Shown: positions 46,774 to 57,279, counted from the first letter of the stretch. The stretch is DNA of 64,000 nt from an uncultured Deferribacteraceae bacterium (GCA_947039395.1 CAMQYS010000001.1:124001-188000); one strand, 5' to 3'. Numbers and translations: made by a program. The notes: a model not told the origin generated them from the letters alone.

Positions 46774-47973
46774 CTATCCTACCATAGAATTCATCTGAAA
46801 TAAAGGCTGCATTATTGATACTATGATAAATCCAACCATACCACCTATAAAAACTATAAATAACGGCTCTATTAATGATACAAATCGTGTTAAAAATTTA
46901 TCTACCTGCTTAGAATAAAACTCATTTACTCTATCTAGTAGATCTGGCATATTACCTGATGATTCTCCAGTTGATACAGCAGCTGGAAATAACTCTGGGA
47001 AAACTTCTGCATTTTTTATAGCTTTTGAAAACTTTACACCTGACTGAACTGATGTTCTAACATCATTTATTACCGATTGAATATACCTATTATTTAACGT
47101 GCTACCAGCATGAGCTAATGCATCTGTAAGAGGTAATCCTTCTCTTAACTGAAATGCTAATATATGTGCAAATTTTGCAACTAAAGTTGTTGATACTAAC
47201 TTTATATTATAAAGACGCTTATCAACCTTTAATCTAAATTTTACATTATTTCTAAAATTATACCTTGTAACAAATATTACAAATAACAGAAATACAAGTA
47301 GTATGATTCCGTAATTCACTACAAAATCTGATATAGTCAATAAGAACTTAGTAGTACCTGGAACCTCTTGCTTCATTGATGAAAAAATCTTCTCCATTTT
47401 AGGCACAACAACAGATAAAAGAAATCCTAAAACACCCATACCCATAACTAAAATAGTCATCGGATATACTAGCGCTGATGATACCTTATCGTTATTCTTC
47501 TGCTTATACTCTTCATACTCTGCAATATCACCAAGAACCGCCGATAATCTACCGATATTCTCCGATGCCTTAATTAAATTAACATACATCGGATCAAATA
47601 TATTTGGATATCTTGCTAACGACTCTGAAAACCTCATACCCTCTGAAACCTTAGATGCAGAATCTTGTAACGCTTCACGCAATCCTTCATTCTTCTCAGA
47701 TTTAGCTATAATATTTATAGCATCAACTAATGTTATACCTGATCTTAGTAGAAGTGATAATTGAAAGAAAGTATCTGCTAGATTTTTTTTGCTAGCAAAT
47801 AAATTACGAAAAGTATCGAATTGTCCTTTTTTAATAGATACTTCCGATATATCCGATACAAAAATACCTTGACGCATTAACTCATTTGTAAGCGCTATCT
47901 TTGAAATAGACTCCTTTGTGCCACGCTCAACCTTACCATCTGATGTTGTTCCTGTATAATTAAATGATGCCAT
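46774..47973 (-). CDS. gspF: Type II secretion inner-membrane platform protein GspF
   Basis: Platform protein of the type II secretion system, with GspE and GspL. The 399-residue protein has two T2SSF domains and three membrane helices. Motifs: SLLLRSGITLVDAINII, GMRFSESLARYPNIFDPMYV, then FAFQLREGLP-like FQLREGLPLTDAL and ATGESSGNMPDLL. Starts 4 bp after gspE. Type IV pilus PilC is similar; context of gspC-D-E decides. Confidence 0.93.
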   Translation of the reverse strand: MASFNYTGTTSDGKVERGTKESISKIALTNELMRQGIFVSDISEVSIKKGQFDTFRNLFASKKNLADTFFQLSLLLRSGITLVDAINIIAKSEKNEGLREALQDSASKVSEGMRFSESLARYPNIFDPMYVNLIKASENIGRLSAVLGDIAEYEEYKQKNNDKVSSALVYPMTILVMGMGVLGFLLSVVVPKMEKIFSSMKQEVPGTTKFLLTISDFVVNYGIILLVFLLFVIFVTRYNFRNNVKFRLKVDKRLYNIKLVSTTLVAKFAHILAFQLREGLPLTDALAHAGSTLNNRYIQSVINDVRTSVQSGVKFSKAIKNAEVFPELFPAAVSTGESSGNMPDLLDRVNEFYSKQVDKFLTRFVSLIEPLFIVFIGGMVGFIIVSIMQPLFQMNSMVG

Positions 47974-47977
47974 ATCT

Positions 47978-49441
47978 TTACTCTACCTGTGTAACAGCCA
48001 ATACCTCTTCTGGAGTGGTAATGCCCTGCTCTACTAAATAAATACCGTACTCTAACATCGTCTTAAATCCATTGTTTCTAGCCTCTTGACGGATTTCAAA
48101 TGCAGATGCACGTTTATTTATCATATGTCTTATGCTATCTGTTATCTCTAATAGCTCAAAAACTCCAACCCTACCACGATAACCTGTATCGTAACAATCT
48201 GAACAACCTGTACCTTTTTGATGTGTCTCTATCGTTAAGCCAACTTCTGCAATCTTTGTCTTCAAAAATGGATCTATCTTTACCGTTGTTGCACAACTAC
48301 TACAAACTTTTCTCACAAGACGTTGCCCTATTACAATTAATAATGATGATGATATTAAAAACGGTTCAACATCCATCTCTATCAATCTTGCAACTGCCGT
48401 TGGTGAGTCGTTTGTATGTAGAGTAGATAAAACTAAGTGACCTGTTAAAGATGCTTGGATAGCAGCCTCTGCCGTATCATTATCCCTTATCTCTCCAACC
48501 AATATAACATCAGGATCTTGACGTAAAAATGTTCTAATAGCACTTGCAAAAGTTAGATTTACCGCTGCATTCATCTGAACTTGAGTAACGTTATCCATAT
48601 GATACTCAACTGGATCTTCTATCGTTACTACATTTTTATTATCTCTATTCATCGCAAGAAGCGATGCATACAATGTCGTTGTCTTACCAGAACCTGTAGG
48701 GCCTGTTACTAATATAATTCCGTTTGGACGATCTAAATATGGTTTAAATTTATCGTAAACCTCGCCAACAAAACCTATAGTTTCAAGTGATGTGAAATCT
48801 GATGAACGTTCTAAAATACGAAGAACAGCTTTCTCTCCATTAATAGATGGCATAGTTGATACACGGATATCTATCGTTCTATTACCGATCTTTAAATTAA
48901 TTCTACCATCTTGAGATCTACGACTCTCGGCAACATCTAACTGTCCGATAACTTTTATTCTTGCAAGGATCTGCTCATGAACCGCTTTTGGATAACTTCT
49001 TAATGTATTTAATCTTCCATCAACACGGATACGAATAAGAAATGATGCATCTCTTCCTTCAAAATGAATATCCGATGCACCACTTTTAACTGAATATATT
49101 ATAATCTGATTAACTAACTTAATAACTGGAGCATCATCATATGACGCTGTTAAAATATCTGATTCATCATCATCTGGTAATTCCTCTCCATCAGAGTCTG
49201 ACTCATTGACATAATCAACATCACCTCCAAAAGATTCCAGTAATGCCAATATCTCTTTTTTCTCTTTTTGAATAAATGTAGCCTTAACACCTAAAGAAAA
49301 TGTTAAGTATTCAGCCTTCTGTAAACCAGATTCATCAAGGTAGTAAAATATTAACTCACCATCATCTGATACCAATGGAATAAAATCACTCTTATCAGGA
49401 TATCTAATATATTTACTCTTTACCTTATCAAAATCTAACAT
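47978..49441 (-). CDS. gspE: Type II secretion ATPase GspE
   Basis: Cytoplasmic motor of type II secretion. The 487-residue protein has Walker A GPTGSGKT (247-254), the Asp box VTIEDPVEYH, Walker B DPDVILVGEIRD, and the His box SLTGHLVLSTLHTND. A four-cysteine zinc motif (CSSC and CSDC) lies toward the C-terminus, typical of GspE. The N-terminal domain is short, with an acidic linker near residues 80-95. It starts 22 bp after gspD. Confidence 0.95.
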   Translation of the reverse strand: MLDFDKVKSKYIRYPDKSDFIPLVSDDGELIFYYLDESGLQKAEYLTFSLGVKATFIQKEKKEILALLESFGGDVDYVNESDSDGEELPDDDESDILTASYDDAPVIKLVNQIIIYSVKSGASDIHFEGRDASFLIRIRVDGRLNTLRSYPKAVHEQILARIKVIGQLDVAESRRSQDGRINLKIGNRTIDIRVSTMPSINGEKAVLRILERSSDFTSLETIGFVGEVYDKFKPYLDRPNGIILVTGPTGSGKTTTLYASLLAMNRDNKNVVTIEDPVEYHMDNVTQVQMNAAVNLTFASAIRTFLRQDPDVILVGEIRDNDTAEAAIQASLTGHLVLSTLHTNDSPTAVARLIEMDVEPFLISSSLLIVIGQRLVRKVCSSCATTVKIDPFLKTKIAEVGLTIETHQKGTGCSDCYDTGYRGRVGVFELLEITDSIRHMINKRASAFEIRQEARNNGFKTMLEYGIYLVEQGITTPEEVLAVTQVE

Positions 49442-49463
49442 TTAATATTAACCTATTACTACC

Positions 49464-51419
49464 CTATTCATCATCTACTGTTTCTTGTGATTGCTTTCTA
49501 CCATCAACTTGACGATCTATTTCATGAATTAATGGGATATCAAACTCTAATGTTGAAAATATCTCATCACCAAATATCTTGTCACCTTTTAATCTAAACT
49601 TATCAATATCTGCAGTATTCTTATCAAGGAAAACATTTGCGTCCTCGACTGAATCTATTATACTTGTTGAAATGAAAATCATCAAATTAGTTTTCTCTGA
49701 TGTCTTGTTCTGTGTTTTAAATAACCAACCTAATATAGGTATTCTTGCTAAAAATGGAACTTCGTTTCTAACTATAGATGAATCATCTTTAATAAGTCCT
49801 GATATAACCATTATAGATCTATCTCTTAACTTTACAGTTGTTTGTGTTGTTCTTGTTAATGTAATAGGTGCTGATGCGTTAAATGTTGCTGGAGATATAC
49901 TGTTTATCTCTTGGTTGACTGCTAATGTAATCGTATCATCATTTGATATCTGTGGAGTTATCTTTAATCTTATACCAACATTTCTGTAATCAAATGTTTG
50001 TATCGGATTGTTATTAGAATCAAACTTTTCACTCGTTACATAAGGTCTGTTCTCACCAACAAAAACCTCTGCCTCTTCATTATCTAAAGTTAATATCTGT
50101 GGGTTTGAAACTATATTTACACCTGATAAACTTTTCGCAGCAGAAACGAGCGCTCCGATTGATGGAAACTTCATTCCGCCGTACTCAATTATATTTCCTA
50201 TAACACCTACACTAAAACCACTAGGTGGTGAATATGCTGTTCCTTGTGATACTGCTCCTGCTAAACCTTGCACCCCACCTGAATTTGAAAGACCACCTAT
50301 TACTGCTCCAACTCCTGGTATCTGTGCTCCACCAAACCACTCCACACCAAACTGTGATCCTTGATCTATAGATGTCTCTAAAATAAGTGCCTCAACATAA
50401 ACCTGTCTACGTTGCTTATCCATTTGAGATATTAAACTCTCTAATCTTGCATAAAATGTCGCATCACCCATTGCGATGATACTATTTGTTGCTTTATCTG
50501 AAGTTAAACTAGTCTGAACACCTTGACCACCACGTGCTGTATCTTTATTCGTTAATGAACTTGTTAATTTAGATAAAATCTTCTCCATATCTTCTGCTTT
50601 CGCATTCTTAAGTGGATATACTTTTGGAATTAATAACGACTCTGATTGTAGTTTATCCATCTCATTTACAACATAAAGAATACGTTCATAATCTTTATCT
50701 GTTGCAGCTATGATAAGTGTATTTGTTGTATCATCTGATACAAGTGCTGGTATAGTTGTTGTTAATGAATTTTTAGTTAATTCAGCAAAAAATTTAATTA
50801 TCTGTTGTTCTGCTCTTGATGCTGTTGTAGATTTTAAACTAAGTGTATATAATTTAAATTTACCAGCCTCTTTACTAAGCTCATCTAACATATTTACCAT
50901 TGATCTAATTCTTGAACCCATATCCCTTATAATAAGAAGATTTAAACCTCTTACTGGTTCTATATAACCTGTTCTTGATTTCATCTTATTAAGTATAGGT
51001 ATCACAGCTGCTGCATTATAGTTATCAAGCGATATAACAGTTGTTACATAAGTCTCACCCTCAACATCACCAGCCCTAACGCTCTCTCCATACAATGGAA
51101 CGTCTTTCTCTGATAGTATCTGAATGTTGTTACCCGACTCAACTGGAATTAATCCATTAAGTTTAAGTATTGAGAAAAATAAACTCAAAACCTCTCTAGG
51201 GTTCATCTCTTTCTGTGAGTCTATTGTGATAGTTCCTTTTATATCAGCTTCATTGTAAATCATATTTCTACCCGTAAACTCCGATACAAATGTAAGAAAA
51301 TCCTTTATAGGAACATTCTTGAAATTCACATTGTATGAACTTTGCGAGTACGCAATAGATGTAAATGTACTAGCTAGTGATATAGATAAAATAAGAAAAA
51401 ATGTTACTAAATGTCTCAT
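49464..51419 (-). CDS. gspD: Type II secretion outer-membrane secretin GspD
   Basis: Forms the outer-membrane channel of the type II secretion system. The 651-residue protein has a signal peptide (1-25), N0 domain (NFKNVPIKDFLTFVSEFTGR), N1-N3 repeats, and the secretin core with VYVEALILETS, NPQILTLDNEEAEVFVGENR and DYRNVGIRLKITPQIS. It overlaps the gspC end by 4 bp. Confidence 0.95.
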   Translation of the reverse strand: MRHLVTFFLILSISLASTFTSIAYSQSSYNVNFKNVPIKDFLTFVSEFTGRNMIYNEADIKGTITIDSQKEMNPREVLSLFFSILKLNGLIPVESGNNIQILSEKDVPLYGESVRAGDVEGETYVTTVISLDNYNAAAVIPILNKMKSRTGYIEPVRGLNLLIIRDMGSRIRSMVNMLDELSKEAGKFKLYTLSLKSTTASRAEQQIIKFFAELTKNSLTTTIPALVSDDTTNTLIIAATDKDYERILYVVNEMDKLQSESLLIPKVYPLKNAKAEDMEKILSKLTSSLTNKDTARGGQGVQTSLTSDKATNSIIAMGDATFYARLESLISQMDKQRRQVYVEALILETSIDQGSQFGVEWFGGAQIPGVGAVIGGLSNSGGVQGLAGAVSQGTAYSPPSGFSVGVIGNIIEYGGMKFPSIGALVSAAKSLSGVNIVSNPQILTLDNEEAEVFVGENRPYVTSEKFDSNNNPIQTFDYRNVGIRLKITPQISNDDTITLAVNQEINSISPATFNASAPITLTRTTQTTVKLRDRSIMVISGLIKDDSSIVRNEVPFLARIPILGWLFKTQNKTSEKTNLMIFISTSIIDSVEDANVFLDKNTADIDKFRLKGDKIFGDEIFSTLEFDIPLIHEIDRQVDGRKQSQETVDDE

Positions 51420-52261
51420 ATAATCTCTACAAATAATGTATTTTTAGTGCTATTTCGCATTATATCAATGCTAACAGCTGATATATCGTCTAAGTTTGAT
51501 AGCATCTGAAATAAAACTTCTGGTGATTTTAAACTCTCTCCATTTATCCTTGTTATAATATCACCTAACTGTAAACCTAATTTAGCCAAAGGAGAACCTT
51601 CCTTCATTCTTGATATTTTATAACCTAAAAACTCTTTTCCATCATACGAAGGAGAAACAAGTGCCGATTGTAATACCTTATTTAAATCTTGAAGCTCATT
51701 AACAATCTCTGCACGTGGAATAGATATATTAAGGCTACCACCTGCTGCAGCTGTACTTGATATCCCTTGAGAACTACTACTGCTAGATGATGATGAAAGT
51801 ACACTCTTACCCTTCTCTAACTTTAAAAGATATTTCCTACCACCTCTATCTATTTCAGCTTCAGCTACTCCTAATGAAACTAGTTTTAAACCCTCTTTCT
51901 CTTTACCAATTGATAATGCAATAGTTTTGCCATCTACTATAATTAACGCAACACCTTTACCAGTATCAGTTGAAACAATACCAACTAACTTAGCATTAAC
52001 TAACTCTGGAGCGTTTACTGTACCATCTCCTAAATCTGTCTCAACCATAGATGTTGAAAGAAGTTCAAGGTTAAAAATATTATCATTTATCATCTTTCTT
52101 AGCATTTCACCAGAATATACTACCGCTTGTTGGCTATCTATTGATACAACTGGCATCTTTTTAGCATCCGCATATACATAAGATATAAGCTCACTAACCA
52201 GCCAACCAAAAAATACTCCAAATAAAAGTGAGTATGCTAAGTATGGAATTTTTAAATACAT
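51416..52261 (-). CDS. gspC: Type II secretion protein GspC with a PDZ domain
   Basis: Connects the inner-membrane platform to the secretin and helps select substrates. The 281-residue protein has one N-terminal membrane helix (7-30), an HR-type domain with NLELLSTSMVETDLGD and LVGIVSTDTGKGVALIIVDG, a serine run, and a C-terminal PDZ domain (SPLAKLGLQLGDIITRINGE). gspC-D-E-F here lack gspG to M, which must be elsewhere. Confidence 0.92.
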   Translation of the reverse strand: MYLKIPYLAYSLLFGVFFGWLVSELISYVYADAKKMPVVSIDSQQAVVYSGEMLRKMINDNIFNLELLSTSMVETDLGDGTVNAPELVNAKLVGIVSTDTGKGVALIIVDGKTIALSIGKEKEGLKLVSLGVAEAEIDRGGRKYLLKLEKGKSVLSSSSSSSSSQGISSTAAAGGSLNISIPRAEIVNELQDLNKVLQSALVSPSYDGKEFLGYKISRMKEGSPLAKLGLQLGDIITRINGESLKSPEVLFQMLSNLDDISAVSIDIMRNSTKNTLFVEII

Positions 52262-52351
52262 AAAATCAATCTATACCAATACCTATATAAAATCAACAAC
52301 TAATTAATCGTCTATGCTATTACTCAACTGACAATAAACTATATAGTAAGT

Positions 52352-52792
52352 TTAAAAAATATTTATATTATATACAATAAATATATTTATATTATACACA
52401 AAATGAGTTATAACCGATGGTATTATTGATCTGCTTCTATCGTATAAAATACCGAAAACCATTGAAGGAAAAAACACAAGAACTGAATGTAATAAAGTAT
52501 TATAAAAAAGATGTGATAATGAGAAAATTATAGAAGTAATTATATTCGCATAACTTACTATGTATATACTACTAGAAAATCTAGTGAGTAACATACTCTG
52601 AAATAATCCCCTAAATAAATATTCCTCTACTAATGGTGCAAAAATAAGAAATATCAATATAGATCTTAAATCTATATTACCCACTCTTGCATAACCTGTT
52701 AATAGTAAAATAATAAAAACTATCGCCACCGGTATAGTGGCGATAAGTATATCTCTTAAATTAACACTCAAAATATTGATAATTGAAAACAT
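52352..52792 (-). CDS. CPBP family intramembrane metalloprotease
   Basis: A 146-residue CAAX-protease/bacteriocin-processing (Abi) protein. The EExxxR motif is E56-E57-YLF-R61; H94 lies in SLSHLF, and H130-xxx-N134 in THFVYN, the expected ligands and catalytic residues. The chain ends in two copies of an 8-residue unit VYNINIF, a 24-bp tandem duplication. It starts 14 bp after sdhB, so it is cotranscribed with SDH. Substrate unknown. Confidence 0.85.
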   Translation of the reverse strand: MFSIINILSVNLRDILIATIPVAIVFIILLLTGYARVGNIDLRSILIFLIFAPLVEEYLFRGLFQSMLLTRFSSSIYIVSYANIITSIIFSLSHLFYNTLLHSVLVFFPSMVFGILYDRSRSIIPSVITHFVYNINIFIVYNINIF

Positions 52793-52806
52793 TAATCTAA
52801 AATAAA

Positions 52807-53517
52807 TTAAAACTGTTTATCTAACAACATCTTTCTAATTTCAACGATAGCTTTAGTCGGATTAAGTTCCTTAGGGCAAGCTTTTACACAGTTATAAATT
52901 GTGTGACAACGCCATACACCGTGCTTATCATTTAATATCTTCAGACGCTCATCTGTACCTTCATCACGCGTATCACTAATATATCTCCACGCACGTAAAA
53001 ATGCATTTGGCCCTAAATACTCTTTATCTGTCCAGTAGCTAGGACATGATGATGAACAACATCCACAAAGAATACACTCATATAAACCATCTAGTTTCTT
53101 TCTGTCCTCTTCTGATTGATAAATCTCTTTATCTCCAGTAGGTGTACTTCTTATAAGATACGGCTTAACTGTAATAAACTTCTCAAAAAAATCTGTTACA
53201 TCTACAACTAAATCTCTCATAACTGGCATACCAGGTAATGGCTGAAGAACTATCTTACTTGTACTAATATCTTCTACCTTAGTCATACATGATAACATAT
53301 TTACACCGTTAACATTTAGACCATCTGAACCACAAACACCTTCACGACAAGATCTTCTATATGTTAAGGTATGATCTAGTTCCCACTTAATCTGATTTAA
53401 TGCCTCTAAAATCAACATACCCGGACGACGTATCTCTACATCGTACTTCTGATAATACGCTGATTTATCTTTATCTGGATCGTATCTTAATATCTCAAAA
53501 GTTACCTTTTTTCCCAT
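52807..53517 (-). CDS. sdhB: Succinate dehydrogenase iron-sulfur subunit
   Basis: Passes electrons from FAD to the quinone site. The 236-residue protein has the [2Fe-2S] cysteines in RRSCREGVCGSDG and LSCMTK, and the [4Fe-4S] and [3Fe-4S] motifs CILCGCCSSSCP and CVKACPKELNP. Last of the sdhCDAB run. Confidence 0.97.
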   Translation of the reverse strand: MGKKVTFEILRYDPDKDKSAYYQKYDVEIRRPGMLILEALNQIKWELDHTLTYRRSCREGVCGSDGLNVNGVNMLSCMTKVEDISTSKIVLQPLPGMPVMRDLVVDVTDFFEKFITVKPYLIRSTPTGDKEIYQSEEDRKKLDGLYECILCGCCSSSCPSYWTDKEYLGPNAFLRAWRYISDTRDEGTDERLKILNDKHGVWRCHTIYNCVKACPKELNPTKAIVEIRKMLLDKQF

Positions 53518-53623
53518 ATTATGCCTTCCTCAATAATAATTCTTAATTAAAATAATTGCTAATCAATAAAATATTCTATTAACTAATAAAATATCTGCCA
53601 ACTAATAAAGTAATCTCTATAGA

Positions 53624-55387
53624 TTAATAAACTCTTGCTTTTGGTTCAAAACTTTCTACTGTAAGAGGTTTTAGTCTAACAGCTCTATAGTCAACTTTGA
53701 TATCTTTACCTTCTACAGTTATATCAGTGTGTTTTAAGAAATTTTTATCGTCTCTTTCTGGATAATCATCTCTATAATGTCCACCACGTGATTCTTTCCG
53801 TGTAAGTGCTCCCTCTGTTGCAGCTCTTGCTACTAAAATCATATTGTTTAACTCTAATGCCTCTACAAGATCTAGGTTATAAATCGTTGATTTATCAGCA
53901 ACTTTATAATCTTCAATCATCGACTCTAACTCAATTAAATCTTTACGAGCAGTTGTCATTAATTCCTCTGTTCTGAAAACACCTACATTTGTCTGCATAG
54001 TTTTAGTTAATTTTTTATATAATGGTCCAAATGTATTCTTACCATTACCGTTAGCAAATCTGTTTAATAAAGCTAAACCTTCACTACCAGCATTCTCTGG
54101 AAGTTCAACAAAACTACTCTCTTTAGCATATTTAGCCGCTTGCTCACCTGTTGTTCTACCAAATACAACTAGATCTAGTAATGAGTTAGTACCTAGTCTA
54201 TTTGCTCCATGAACTGAATTAGCTGCACACTCTCCTGCTGCAAAAAATCCCGGTACATCAACCTCTTTACCACCCTTCATAGTAACAACTTGACCTAAAT
54301 AGTTAGTCGGAATACCACCGTTCTGATAATGCGCTGTTGGAACAACTGGAATAGGATCTTTAATACAATCTACCCCTGCAAATACTAATGATAACTCATG
54401 AATACCCGGTAACTTCTCTAATATAGCCTCTTTACCTATATGATCTATTTTTAAAAGAATATGATCTTTCTCTGGACCTGCACCATTACCATCTAATATC
54501 TCTTTCTGCATTGAACGTGATACAATATCTCTTGGTGCTAAATCTTTAATAGTTGGTGCGTATCTTTCCATAAAACGCTCACCATTACCATTTAATAATA
54601 TACCACCTTCACCACGAACACCCTCTGTAATTAAATTACCTGCACCGTAAACACCTGTTGGATGAAATTGAAATGACTCTGCATCACACCATGAGAAACC
54701 TGCTCTTAATGCTAACGCTAAACCATCACCTGTATTAATATGTGCGTTTGAGTTAGTTTCATATATTCTACAATTTCCACCTGTTGCAAATATAACAGCT
54801 TTTGCATGGAACATATGTAATCCGCCGTTTTGAAGGTCTAATGCTAAAACTCCTACTACAGCATCACCGTTCTTAATTAACTCTAATGCATAAAATTCTG
54901 AATAAAATTCTGTACCTTGTGCAACCGATTTCTCATATAACGTCTGAAGCATAGCATGTCCTGTTCTATCTGCAACGTAACAAGCACGCTTTACTGGACG
55001 CTTACCGTAATCAGCTGTATGCCCTCCAAATGGACGTTGAGCTATCTTGCCCTCTGCCGTTCTATTAAACGGTAACCCAAGATGCTCTAACGCTATAATC
55101 ATCTCTGGAGCCATACGACACATATACTCTGCAGAATCTTGATCACAAAGATAATCAGATCCCTTAACTGTATCAAACATATGCCAGTGCCAATTATCTT
55201 CCTCTAAGTTACCAAGTGCTGCAGCTATTCCACCTTGTGCTGAAATTGTATGACTTCTTGTTGGATAAACTTCTGATATAACAGCTGTTTTAACATGCTG
55301 TGATGCAACTTGCGCAGCATTTAAACCTGCTCCACCTGCTCCCACAACTAAAACATCATATTTATGATTCTCTATTTTTATCGACAT
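53624..55387 (-). CDS. sdhA: Succinate dehydrogenase flavoprotein subunit
   Basis: Oxidises succinate to fumarate. The 587-residue protein has the FAD fold GAGGAG, H46 in the SHTISAQGG motif for covalent FAD, substrate-site residues in the segment HPTGVYGAGNLITEGVRGEG, and the ending with RPLTVESFEPK-like tail. The gene for the flavinylation factor SdhE lies at 57399. Starts 36 bp after sdhD. Confidence 0.97.
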   Translation of the reverse strand: MSIKIENHKYDVLVVGAGGAGLNAAQVASQHVKTAVISEVYPTRSHTISAQGGIAAALGNLEEDNWHWHMFDTVKGSDYLCDQDSAEYMCRMAPEMIIALEHLGLPFNRTAEGKIAQRPFGGHTADYGKRPVKRACYVADRTGHAMLQTLYEKSVAQGTEFYSEFYALELIKNGDAVVGVLALDLQNGGLHMFHAKAVIFATGGNCRIYETNSNAHINTGDGLALALRAGFSWCDAESFQFHPTGVYGAGNLITEGVRGEGGILLNGNGERFMERYAPTIKDLAPRDIVSRSMQKEILDGNGAGPEKDHILLKIDHIGKEAILEKLPGIHELSLVFAGVDCIKDPIPVVPTAHYQNGGIPTNYLGQVVTMKGGKEVDVPGFFAAGECAANSVHGANRLGTNSLLDLVVFGRTTGEQAAKYAKESSFVELPENAGSEGLALLNRFANGNGKNTFGPLYKKLTKTMQTNVGVFRTEELMTTARKDLIELESMIEDYKVADKSTIYNLDLVEALELNNMILVARAATEGALTRKESRGGHYRDDYPERDDKNFLKHTDITVEGKDIKVDYRAVRLKPLTVESFEPKARVY

Positions 55388-55423
55388 TTTCTCACCTTTA
55401 ATTTATTAAGATACGTATAAAAC

Positions 55424-55738
55424 TTATGGAAGCAAGCTTAGACCTAGAGTGATCATGATTACTCCTACTGTCCAGTATATAAGAAGTAAAATAAATCTTT
55501 TACCTATTCCTGAAACATAATCATCTGTGATCGCCTTTAAACCGTTAACAGCGTGAAAAACTCCAAAGATTAAAACTAATCCTAATACTAAACTATTCAT
55601 ACCGTTATAAGCGCCTGTTACCATTCCGCCTATATGAAATGTTAGAGCAAATAGTAGAATAACCGCTGATACACGTTGTAACATCCAACCTAACGTTCCG
55701 TTATTACCCGTGCCTGTAAATTTATATCTATTCTCCAT
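55424..55738 (-). CDS. sdhD: Succinate dehydrogenase membrane anchor SdhD
   Basis: A 104-residue anchor with three membrane helices. The segment WMLQRVSAVILLFALTFHIG and VFHAVNGLKAITDDY carry the quinone-site residues and likely heme ligand. Its ATG overlaps the sdhC stop as TAATG. Confidence 0.93.
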   Translation of the reverse strand: MENRYKFTGTGNNGTLGWMLQRVSAVILLFALTFHIGGMVTGAYNGMNSLVLGLVLIFGVFHAVNGLKAITDDYVSGIGKRFILLLIYWTVGVIMITLGLSLLP

Positions 55739-56103
55739 TAAATCACCCCTTTAGACATAAAAGTGATACCAACAACTGACAATATTACTACTGTCAATAC
55801 AAATACAACACCTAGATAGCTATTAAACTTATCTCTATCTGCTGCATTAAAAAACTCCATAAGTAGTATACGCAATCCATTTAACAAATGGAATACAAAC
55901 GATACAATCATTATAGACTTAACTATAGGATTCGCTAAAAATGTTGGTAAAAATGTGCAAACACCCGTTGAACCTAACATATGAAATAAAAAATAAAGGA
56001 CTAGTATAACAGCTGTAATACGATGCAAAACCCAAGCTATCATTCCAGGATGCTTCTTGTATCCTACCTTCTTTGGATAGGACAGCAGATCTTTTCTTGG
56101 CAT
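55738..56103 (-). CDS. sdhC: Succinate dehydrogenase cytochrome b subunit SdhC
   Basis: A 121-residue membrane anchor with three helices. WVLHRITAVILVLYFLFHML holds the quinone-binding S/H-x-R-type motif, and VFHLLNGLRILLMEF supplies a heme-ligand histidine. I place the start at the ATG at 56101-56103, seven bases after AGGAG, not at the upstream ATG only one base from it. First gene of the sdhCDAB run. Confidence 0.92.
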   Translation of the reverse strand: MPRKDLLSYPKKVGYKKHPGMIAWVLHRITAVILVLYFLFHMLGSTGVCTFLPTFLANPIVKSIMIVSFVFHLLNGLRILLMEFFNAADRDKFNSYLGVVFVLTVVILSVVGITFMSKGVI

Positions 56104-56970
56104 AACCATACTCCTAATTATAAAAATTTATTTGACTCATATTTGGAAAACTTATATTACAAAATAGAAAATTATCACATTTAGCTAATATTTTAAATAA
56201 AAACACTACTAAATCTGCATAACTTATCTAAGTAAAGAAAATACATAGATCAACCAAATAAAATATATTGACGCAAGACTCATTAATGATCTGTTAAACT
56301 AATAAATTAAAATATGACCTATACATTAGCAATTATATATATAAACTACTAATTACCTAATACTTTAACTCTAGACTGCACTAAATACCTGTCAATTTAA
56401 ATGATAATAAAAATGACAAATTAAAGTGAAAATAAAACTTGGAGCGTTATTATCTTATTTCAAACTAAAATTGTCAACTAAAATTAGAAAAAACTAATAA
56501 TTAAATAAACAGATACTTAACTCTTTCATAAAATTAAATAAGCACTATCTATCGACATATATTTGTTTCTAACTCCACTCTATTGAGGTATCTAGATACC
56601 ATACCACAGTAAAGTATCTCTATTCACTAATGATTAGGTAAAACCTGTTAATAATTTCTATTTTGAAAACCATTGAAAATAAAGGGTATTATAGCTATTG
56701 ACAAAAAAATATCTTATCTATTAACAACTTAACTAAAAACCCCTTTAATCGTTATATTTTTCAATAGTAAATAAAAAAATAAGATATTATTGTGTTAAAA
56801 CTGTTAAAAGAGAACAGATATCAACAAAAAGACTTGAAAAATCAATACTATATACTAGTTGCTTAAATTTTAAGCAGTTGTCACTGTTTATATTTATATG
56901 AATTATCAACTACTCTTTATCTTGAAATAAAAGGATTGTTTTTTATATCTCTTTCGTATAAAATCAGAGA
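56104..56970. promoter_or_regulatory. Long divergent intergenic region upstream of sdhC
   Basis: About 870 very A+T-rich bases with no visible gene or tRNA. The most distinct feature is the perfect palindrome GGTATCTAGATACC at 56587-56600, followed by GTATCTC. The sdh promoter is expected near 56110-56160 but no single match stands out. The length is unusual for this otherwise compact region. Confidence 0.45.
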
Positions 56971-57279
56971 ATGAAATGCGTTAAGGTTTATAAAAAAAGA
57001 AAACTTGCAGATATTGATGCTTCTAAATTACTATCTAGTAGTATTCCATGTGTCGTATATGGGCATGAATTAACACCTAAAATAGTCACAATAGATAGTG
57101 GAGATAACCTAGTTGAACTATGCGTTGAAGAGAAATATTTTACTCGTGCTGAAACAATACTTAACAATAAAGATCACATGATTGTTAAAATATTCAAAAT
57201 ATTAACTTATAAAAATCATCATAAAAGAATGGCAAAAGAGAGTAAAAAAAGTGAACAACTTGAGAAAAGTAATATTTAA
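56971..57279 (+). CDS. Small protein resembling DUF2007 (putative signal-transducing)
   Basis: A 102-residue soluble protein. The pattern VKVYKKRKLADIDASKLLSS followed by IPCVVYGHEL, then VELCVEEKYFTRAETIL fits the DUF2007 layout (an alpha-beta unit ending in a V-E/D-A--IL helix), but similarity is loose. The C-terminal 30 residues are Lys/Glu-rich. Moderate ribosome binding site AGAGA. Confidence 0.45.
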   Translation: MKCVKVYKKRKLADIDASKLLSSSIPCVVYGHELTPKIVTIDSGDNLVELCVEEKYFTRAETILNNKDHMIVKIFKILTYKNHHKRMAKESKKSEQLEKSNI

